Source of the DNA: Capsulimonas sp.
Lineage (GTDB): Bacteria > Armatimonadota > Armatimonadia > Armatimonadales > Capsulimonadaceae
Reading direction: 5' to 3'
DNA length: 11,195 nt
Assembly: GCA_025963815.1 (NCBI GenBank)
Contig: JAOQAA010000528.1
Location: 1-11,195 of the forward strand
The notes below the pieces were generated by a model. The model ran no database searches. It saw only the letters and a list, made by a program, of their open reading frames with translations, and was not told where the DNA came from. Positions 1-6,900 of this stretch are shown piece after piece. Within the stretch, counting starts at the first letter, position 1. The number at the start of each line of letters is the position of its first letter. The translations under genes were made by a program, and so were the position numbers.

Positions 1-355
1 CATCCGCATTGACGCCCGCATCAACGATGAGGCGACGATGCTCCCCGATCTCGATCACCAAGCGGCTGCCCCCCGGTGTTCCGGTCGCTGGCGGTGACAT
101 CTCGCCCATCACCATCGCCGGGACAAAAGCCGGCTTCGGCAAGCGGTCTCGACCGCGCTGGCTTCAACGACCGCCGCCAAATAACAGCATCGATCGCGAG
201 ATCCCATGACGCCGCGCCGTCGACGAGATCGCCCGCGGAGCCTGCAAACTCTCCAGAACGATCCGGAGCTTCTCGTCATCCGTCCAGCGACGGCGCCGAC
301 CGGTCTCGACAACCGCGAGCCGTTCAACCTGAGTACTGCACTTATTGCTGTCCAT
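1..355 (-). pseudogene. IS66-family orf1 (TnpA) remnant, interrupted, runs off left edge
   Basis: Read on the minus strand from the ATG at 355-353, the first ~55 residues have the helix-turn-helix of IS66-type TnpA: a Trp-Thr-Asp-Asp-Glu-Lys segment followed by [13 protein letters not shown]66 elements encode TnpA, TnpB and the DDE transposase TnpC; TnpA is a small accessory protein. An in-frame stop lies at 164-166, where the family normally has a Trp-Arg-Arg motif. That WRR can be read in a neighbouring frame, so a small compensated indel pair is likely. The original frame then resumes with typical C-terminal TnpA segments (KPAFVPAMV, and near the edge IEIGEHRRLIVDAGVNAD). The rest of the element would lie left of the window. 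Whether the remainder of the IS is intact cannot be seen. The family assignment is firm from the two conserved blocks; the exact break is inferred. Confidence 0.75.
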
Positions 356-404
356 AAGGGCTGTTACACAGCACTTCACTCAACCGAGACAAGGCGGCCC
401 TCAC
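356..404 (-). mobile_element. Possible terminal segment of the IS66 element
   Basis: The stretch just upstream of the tnpA start would hold the left terminal inverted repeat of an IS66 element. On the minus strand it begins GTGAGGGCCGCCTTGTC, which resembles the GTAAGCG-type tips of many IS66 members followed by a conserved CCGCCTTGTC-like region. I place the element boundary near 404. The opposite end and the expected 8-bp target duplication are outside the window, so the boundary is tentative. Confidence 0.35.
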
Positions 405-438
405 CGGGGGGAGACCTTTCAGATTGGCTTTGTAAGGA

Positions 439-508
439 TTGGGAAATGATCCTGGACTTTATGCGTATAACGGTTGAGATACATAGCAAAGACGCGCGCG
501 TTTATGAT
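439..508 (+). promoter_or_regulatory. Weak promoter candidates for the FGH operon
   Basis: Between the IS remnant and the first gene is an A/T-richer stretch. It contains TATAAC at 466-471 and TATGAT at 503-508, both near the -10 consensus. Possible -35 elements are TTGGGA (439-444) and TTGAGA (474-479), but spacing to the -10 boxes is 21 and 23 bp, longer than usual. This is the only non-coding DNA upstream of the operon in the window, so a promoter here is expected, but the exact site is not supported. No operator palindrome was seen. Confidence 0.2.
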
Positions 509-567
509 TTAATGCTGAAGAACTCGCCCGGTTTGTCGGTGCGGAAGCGCCCGGGGGAGACCGCAGC

Positions 568-2406
568 ATGGCTGCAACGCTGGAAAGTCGTTGGATCAAG
601 TTTTTACGAAACTACGGGCCTATCCCCACTAACGACAACATGTACGACGAGACGATCCAGCACGCTCTCATTCGCCTGAAGATAGAGCCCTTGGTGTTTC
701 CGGCACAATTCCTGAGCGCGATCGTCGAAAATTTCAAATCGGACAGCCCCCGAACCGAAATTCTTACGGGGACGGCTGGAGACGGGAAGACGTATCACTG
801 CCGGGAGGTCTGGATGGCGCTCGGGGGCATGGCCGCCGACTGGAATAAGGGTAATAACAAGGTGCAGTCACTCGTTGTCGGCGACCGCGAATTCGTGATC
901 ATCAAGGATCTCAGCGAACTCAGGGCTGAAGAGAGCGCGTCTATCCTGGACCAGATGGCGTCCGACGTGACGTCTGCCGACCCCAAACGCATCTATCTGG
1001 TCGCTGCGAACCACGGCCAGTTGCTTGAAAAACTCAAGGCTGCGGGAAACTCCGATCAGCTGACGGCAATGAACTTGTCGGTCGAAAGCCTCCTGGTCAC
1101 CGGCGTAAATCCGGACGAGGCGATCCGACTAAATCTTAGGGATCTTAGCCAGGCGCCGGCGTCGGACATGATCGAAATGATCATCGAGAAGATGATGTCG
1201 CATTCCGGATGGGACGAGTGCTCATCTTGTCCCTCGAACGAAGGGATCAACTGCTGTCCCATCCTCGAGAACCGTCGCCGCCTGCAGGATAACTCGGACG
1301 GCGAGGTGTTCCGGAAGCGATTGACGGCGCTGATCGAGCTGAGCGAGCACAACGGCGTCCACTTTCCGGTCCGCCAGCTTTTAGCGCTCGCGACGAACGT
1401 GCTTTTAGGACACCCCAAGGCCACTGACGGGCTGATGTCCTGCCGGCAGTCAGCCGACCTGGCAGAGCAAGAAAATTTCCATCTAGCCAGCATCTACCGC
1501 AACGTTTTCGGCGAAAATCTGACGGCACGTCGGGCGGAAAAGACAGATCTGTTCAAGAAATTGAACTCCTTCGGTATCGGCGCCGAAACGAGCAACAGGG
1601 TCGACGATCTCCTGGTCTACGGCGCAGACGACCCTGATCTGCATGAGATGTACAAAGACTTGGTCCTCAAGGATTCTGTCTACGGCGGCACTCCCGCCTA
1701 TTCGCGGGCGCAGCGGGCATATCTTGAAGGAGCGGACGCCGGCGCACGCGGCGATTTTCTTCCGATGTTGCGGTCGCAGCGGCAGCGTCTGTTCTTCACG
1801 CTTCCGGAGAACCACGAGAGCCATTTCGAGCTGTGGGATCTCACGGTATTTCGGTACGGCGGCACCTATCTAGAAATGGCGAAGAGGCTTTCGACAAGGT
1901 CGCCTCCGCCGCGCACGGTCATGCCGATGATCATGAGGGGGCTGAACAGGGTCTTCACGGGAATGCTCGTCCAGAACCAGGACGAGCTCGTTCTCGCGAC
2001 GTCCGGAAGCCATTCGCAGTCGAAGACCAGTCCGCTCCTCGACGCGATGATCTCCGTACCGCGCCAGGGCGGTCAGGAGGTCTCGCTCGTCGCCGCGCCG
2101 CGGAACGGTGTGTCGCTTAGCGTCAGGGTCTCAAAGGGGGACGACCCAGGCACGGTCGTCCTTCCTCTGACGCCCACTCGTTTCGAATTTTTGGGACGCG
2201 TAGCCGAAGGGGCACTCCCCAGCAGTTTTTCGCTCGAATGCCACGAGGATCTGCTCGCTTTCAAGGCAAAGCTCCTCAGTGCCACGGAGCGGCGTCGTGA
2301 AATGGACGACGATGATGCTCCTTTGGAGGGCGAGTTGATGCTTCGTTTCATCGAACTCGGGAGCGACGGCCGGGCTAGTCAGCGCCGGGTCGTAGTGAGG
2401 ACCTGA
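568..2406 (+). CDS. sspF: SspF/DptF-like P-loop ATPase, PT-linked restriction subunit F
   Basis: 612 aa, first gene of the FGH operon. A Walker A motif GTAGDGKT is at residues 68-75. A hydrophobic strand ending in Asp (FVIIKD, 109-114) is a Walker B candidate, and a strand with Asn (IYLVAAN, 142-148) looks like an AAA+-type sensor 1. The N-terminus carries GPIPTNDNMYDE (17-28), which I recognise as recurrent in this family. A cysteine cluster C218-x2-C221-x7-C229-C230 could bind zinc. The C-terminal third looks beta-rich. Start chosen at 568 because GGGGGAGA (553-560) sits just upstream and no earlier start exists in frame after the stop at 505-507. Cytoplasmic; it would work with G and H to recognise or damage DNA lacking phosphorothioates. 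The ATPase call is solid. The F-subunit name rests on motif, size and position before G and H; DptF is the close alternative. Confidence 0.7.
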   Translation: MAATLESRWIKFLRNYGPIPTNDNMYDETIQHALIRLKIEPLVFPAQFLSAIVENFKSDSPRTEILTGTAGDGKTYHCREVWMALGGMAADWNKGNNKVQSLVVGDREFVIIKDLSELRAEESASILDQMASDVTSADPKRIYLVAANHGQLLEKLKAAGNSDQLTAMNLSVESLLVTGVNPDEAIRLNLRDLSQAPASDMIEMIIEKMMSHSGWDECSSCPSNEGINCCPILENRRRLQDNSDGEVFRKRLTALIELSEHNGVHFPVRQLLALATNVLLGHPKATDGLMSCRQSADLAEQENFHLASIYRNVFGENLTARRAEKTDLFKKLNSFGIGAETSNRVDDLLVYGADDPDLHEMYKDLVLKDSVYGGTPAYSRAQRAYLEGADAGARGDFLPMLRSQRQRLFFTLPENHESHFELWDLTVFRYGGTYLEMAKRLSTRSPPPRTVMPMIMRGLNRVFTGMLVQNQDELVLATSGSHSQSKTSPLLDAMISVPRQGGQEVSLVAAPRNGVSLSVRVSKGDDPGTVVLPLTPTRFEFLGRVAEGALPSSFSLECHEDLLAFKAKLLSATERRREMDDDDAPLEGELMLRFIELGSDGRASQRRVVVRT

Positions 2407-2407
2407 G

Positions 2408-3961
2408 ATGGAAATCCTTCCCCGTCCGACAGCGCACGAAGACAACACGGGCCCCCGCATGTGGGTCGACGAGGCCATCTGGGGTCACCGTCTCTACGAT
2501 GAGCAGACGCCCTGGTTGACCATGCTGGAATTTTTCGGCGTGCTCCATGCCGAGCACACGCAGGGCCGTGCACTCAAGGAAACCTCCCTGAACGGCCTGT
2601 CGTACAGGCCGCAGCAACAGCTGCGGCTGCGCAATCTTCTATTCAATAACCCCCACATCGACACGGTGCAGGCTTCAGGCCAATCAGATGAAGGCATGTG
2701 GTCGGCCTGGCAGCAGTTGATGCAGGACAACTCCGGCGGTCTGGACAAGCCGGACTTCGGGTACCTGCGCGATCGCTTCGAAAGCTTCGAGGATTTCGCG
2801 AGGATCGTCTTGTTCTTGCAGAGTTCCGCCATCGAAGGCGGCAGCAACAAGCGCTGGAGTTCAAAGTTTGTCTTTCCATTCGGGACCAACGCTCTTTACG
2901 AAGACGCCAGCATTCAAGGCCAGGGAACGAGTGTATCGACCGATCGACGCTTTTTCGCACGCACGGGCGAAGTGCTTTATCTGATGTTGTGCCGCAGCGC
3001 TCGTGTCGACGAACTGCGGGATCGCCTCGTAAACAAACTTTTCGCGACCAAGGCCCCTTACGACGGCCTTGTAAAGGCTCTTCAGGGCGACATACAGCTC
3101 GCCCGCAACGAGCGCGACGGAGCCTATCTTCCGTGCAAAAGCCATCCGATCTTCGACCGCTTGGCAGAAGACTGGCTTGCCATCCTGGACCTTGAGATAC
3201 CGATCTACGATGCGATTCCGCACCTGGTCGTCATGACGGGCCTCCACCTTCTCAGGTATCAGCTCCAGCGCGGATCCGAGGTGTTGGCGCGCGACGAACC
3301 GACGACGCTGGTCTGTGAAATCGTGTCGCCTAGGCGTTCGGTTGTCAGGGATCTGTCGGCGGATTCCTTCCAGCGCAACAATGCGCTTCCGCAGGAATCC
3401 GTTGAACGCTTCATTCGCGCCGTTTCGGAAACCGATGAGTGGCAGACGGCACTCGCTTCAGACGAACCGGTGACGAATGCGTTGGATCTGCTTATAAGGA
3501 AGTTTGACCTCCCGGAAGATTTCATCGAGGTCGATGAACTTAAAGGGACGCCGGCGGGCATACTCGATGCCTTGGTCGATCGGGCGATCATCCGGCACAA
3601 GCAGCACTCGGCCAAGATTCACGGCACGTGGGCGAGACTAATCGGATTGTCGTCCCGCCGCGCCAGCCGACGCATACGTTATGCGCCGACGGACAAGCTT
3701 CTCAAGACGCTGGTCGTGTGCTGCGTCGACGTCCGCATGGAATTCAAGGACTTCCTCGCCCGAATGCACGACCGCTACGGAATCGTCATCGGAGACCATC
3801 AGGCTCGCGATATGATCACGTCGGGCGCCGCGGACCAGGAAGACTTTTCCGACAACGCACGGCGTCTTGAAGACCGGCTCGCAAGCCTGGGCCTGCTCAA
3901 GCGACTTTCGGATTCTTGCGCGTACGTCGAGAGCCCTTTCAATAGAAAGATCCTGCAGTGA
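2408..3961 (+). CDS. sspG: SspG/DptG-like PT-linked restriction subunit G
   Basis: 517 aa, starting one base after the F stop codon, with GAGG (2397-2400) as ribosome binding site and ATG at 2408. I see no nucleotide-binding, nuclease or membrane motif. The N-terminus has an aromatic-rich block (MWVDEAIWGHRLYDE, 18-32) that looks conserved in type. The C-terminal ~75 residues, from about 444, are helix-rich and end in a short strand pattern that could be a winged-helix DNA-binding fold, but this is only a guess. The stop overlaps the start of the next gene by 4 bp, so G and H are probably translationally coupled and made in fixed proportion. Named by position between an F-type ATPase and a 1782-aa H-type motor. 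In Ssp and Dnd systems all three subunits are needed together for restriction. By itself the sequence would be called hypothetical. Confidence 0.6.
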   Translation: MEILPRPTAHEDNTGPRMWVDEAIWGHRLYDEQTPWLTMLEFFGVLHAEHTQGRALKETSLNGLSYRPQQQLRLRNLLFNNPHIDTVQASGQSDEGMWSAWQQLMQDNSGGLDKPDFGYLRDRFESFEDFARIVLFLQSSAIEGGSNKRWSSKFVFPFGTNALYEDASIQGQGTSVSTDRRFFARTGEVLYLMLCRSARVDELRDRLVNKLFATKAPYDGLVKALQGDIQLARNERDGAYLPCKSHPIFDRLAEDWLAILDLEIPIYDAIPHLVVMTGLHLLRYQLQRGSEVLARDEPTTLVCEIVSPRRSVVRDLSADSFQRNNALPQESVERFIRAVSETDEWQTALASDEPVTNALDLLIRKFDLPEDFIEVDELKGTPAGILDALVDRAIIRHKQHSAKIHGTWARLIGLSSRRASRRIRYAPTDKLLKTLVVCCVDVRMEFKDFLARMHDRYGIVIGDHQARDMITSGAADQEDFSDNARRLEDRLASLGLLKRLSDSCAYVESPFNRKILQ

Positions 3962-6900
3962 ACGGGTTGGAAATCATCGGCGCTGTCGGCGCCGCGTCCA
4001 TTCGAGAACGGCTGAAGCCCCTTGCGGACGGAGATGGCACCGCACGGTTCATGCTGGACCAGCTCACTGGCGAACAGGTGGCTGCGATCGTGAAGGCGGT
4101 CCTTGCGGACAAGGAAACGGCCGCGAAGATCGCAATTCGTGTCCCGAGGGAGCTCGTGGCCCCTTACGACGTTCCGCAGGAAGTCACCACGGAGGAGCGT
4201 ACTGTCGCCCTGCGGCACTCGGAGTGGAACCTTCCCGCGCTGCTGCTTGCCAACACGGATGACGACCAGGGCGCTTCGCTTCAGGACGTCACGTTGCTTG
4301 GCGCAAAACAGTTGACGGAGGAGCCCAGGCTCTGGGTCCAGGCCGCGAGCGCCGGCATCGGGCTTCCGGACGAAGACAAATTGATCTGGGAGGCGGCGTT
4401 GCGCGGCCTCGCGGCTTCAGATGATTGGACCCTTCACCAGGTCGCCTATTATGTGGAGCTGACCAGAAGGGCCCTTGCCGAGGAGTCGAAGCCGATCCTC
4501 GTGGCACTCGGCTGGGCCTTGCCAGCGCTGCACCTTCCGCGTCATTCCGGACACTTTCTTACAGGGCAGCAGAAGGGCCTGACAACGACCGGACGATGGA
4601 AGAAGAGCTTCGAGAAGCTCGTATCCGACCGTCGCCCGCTGCTCGTGAAGCAGCGGCCGCCGCGTCAGATTATCGAGTCGGATGAATTGCGCAGCCAATT
4701 CGCAAATGTCCGCGAAGATATTCCTCCACAGGCGCATCCGGCGATCGACGCTTTCATTAAGGCGTCTCCGAGCTGGGGTCCCGAAGCAGCCGCATTGGCC
4801 GAATGGGAATGGGAAGTGGACAACATCCTGCTCGTGTTCTCGGGGCTCAAGCAGCGCAAGGTGAACCTCTTCCAGGAGACCGCGGAGTTTTTCGAGTTCG
4901 AGATGCCGGACAGGCTCTCCGCAACCGAGAAGTCCTACCTTGCCGAAGCGACCTCGAGAAAGGAGCCCAGGGACGACGATCGCGAGTTCTTCGATGCACA
5001 CCGCGACGACGTCGGAAAGGACAGGGGGCTCCGCGCCAAATGGGAGCGTTTCGTGTACGGCAGGCCCATTGAATGCACCGACTTCCTGGAAGGCATTCTC
5101 CGCGCTCTCGAGCGCCTTTACGGTCAGGCCGGACGTCTGCAGCCAAACCGCATTCTTGAGATACGGACCGGCAAACGTACGAAGAACCAGTGGTTAGAGT
5201 TGAACGCCGACGTCGCGAACTCATTCGCCGTGCGCTATCGCGGTCTGAAGGCGCTGATGGGCACCAAGGTGAAGTGGGACACGTCGCATCTCTTTGAGTA
5301 CCAGGCGCTCCTTGAAGCGGCTGCGAAGAAGAAAGCCTATAAGCGCACGGTCTCGACCTCCCGCACCAGCCTGCAGATAAAGTTCGACGTCACGCTCAAG
5401 GCGGGCGCCGATCACACGACCGTGCAGTTGATCTGGATCGGACGGCCGAATGCCATCGGTCTTGAGCTTCGCGATGATCTCGAACGCCTCGCAAGGCGAC
5501 CGCTCATGCGATCGAGCGTCGCCAGGCAGCCCGTCAGCCGGAAGGGCGGCTTGCAGTCGATTTCCCTCAGCGACGTCTCGACTCTGCAGCCTGCATTCCG
5601 GATGGATTCAGGATCGTTGGTCCCCAGGCTGGATGGCGGCGACGACGTCGGGAAAGCCTTCCCCAAGCTGCTGAAGGCGGCGGTCGCCGCCGGGCGCGTG
5701 TCCGCTGTCGGCAACAACGCCATCGAGATTGCCTGGAAGGCGTTCACGGACGAGTACACGGCCGCCATCAACGGTTGGCGCAGCGAAGGTCTGGCGTCCA
5801 AGCACTTGCTCACGCAATCCGACAAATATGGCGACCTCTTCCGCGTGCTGGCGGAGCATGCATCGGGAGACTTGAACAGGCGGGAGCTTTTGGAGCCGGT
5901 TCTGGCATTGGGGTGCGTACCGGTCACCGGAGGCGCTCCCACCGCCATCGTCGCGCCATGGCATCCGCTGCGGCTGGCCGCGATGACGGTAAAGGCCCGA
6001 AGCGTTGCCGGTCTCGCTGCACATCTGCTGCAGGCAAAAGACGTCATCTTCGGCGACGTGACGCTATTCTTTGCCGACCTGCGCAGCGAGCTCGAACACG
6101 CCTACTACCCGGAAGTCGCCATTGCCTATCTGGGTGCCGAACCGGTGCTGGTGGCCGAGACAGGCACCTTGAACGACTACAGCCTAATGGAGCGTCCTGT
6201 ACGCGATCAGGCGGAGTCGTCGACGGACGTCGATCCCGCCGAAGCGGCGCGTCAGATTCGCGCGCTGCTCGAAAGGTATCTCGACTTGCAGCCGCATGAG
6301 CGCTCCAATCTGAGCATCATGTTGTACAATTGCGATGCCGCCGGGCTGCCATTGGCGACGGTGAACGCGCTGGGGTCGGTGCACGACGAGGACGAAATGC
6401 ACTGCAACGTGCTCGTCCGACATCGAGACCGCAAAAAGCTCAGCAAGGTCTACGGTGAACTGCTCGGTCCCGAGGGAGACAACGATACGCTCGCCGTCAG
6501 CGAGACGTCCCGCAACTTCATGTCAAAGCTGCGCATCGGTGTGATGCTCGACGGCGGCGGAGCGTCGTCCGAGAAGCACTCCGTGGACGTCGCGTTTCTC
6601 CACGACGTGGTTTCCCGGCAAGCGAAACAGGAATGGTTTTCGGTTCCGGTGCCCGAGACTCTCCCAGACATCTTGGATCACGTGCCTGCACGCTGGTCCT
6701 ACAGGCGCGTGACGGCCGAAGACGAGTTGAAGGCCACTAGCTACCTCGTCTGCCCGAGACAGCCTGCGGCCGGCTGGGCGTACCTGGACGCGGTTGCAGC
6801 GGTCGTGCGCCAACGTGGATCCGCACCTACAGAGCATATGCTGCCTGCCCGGGAAATCTCTTTCCAAGAGCAGAATCTCCGCGCGATGTTCGACGAGGTC

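Noticed and set aside
446..679. Possible 77-aa ORF from ATG at 446 with AAGGA upstream
   Set aside because: It overlaps the F gene by 112 bp, and the F frame is clearly the coding one there (conserved-type N-terminus). The tail of this ORF is low-complexity Thr/Ser shadow sequence.
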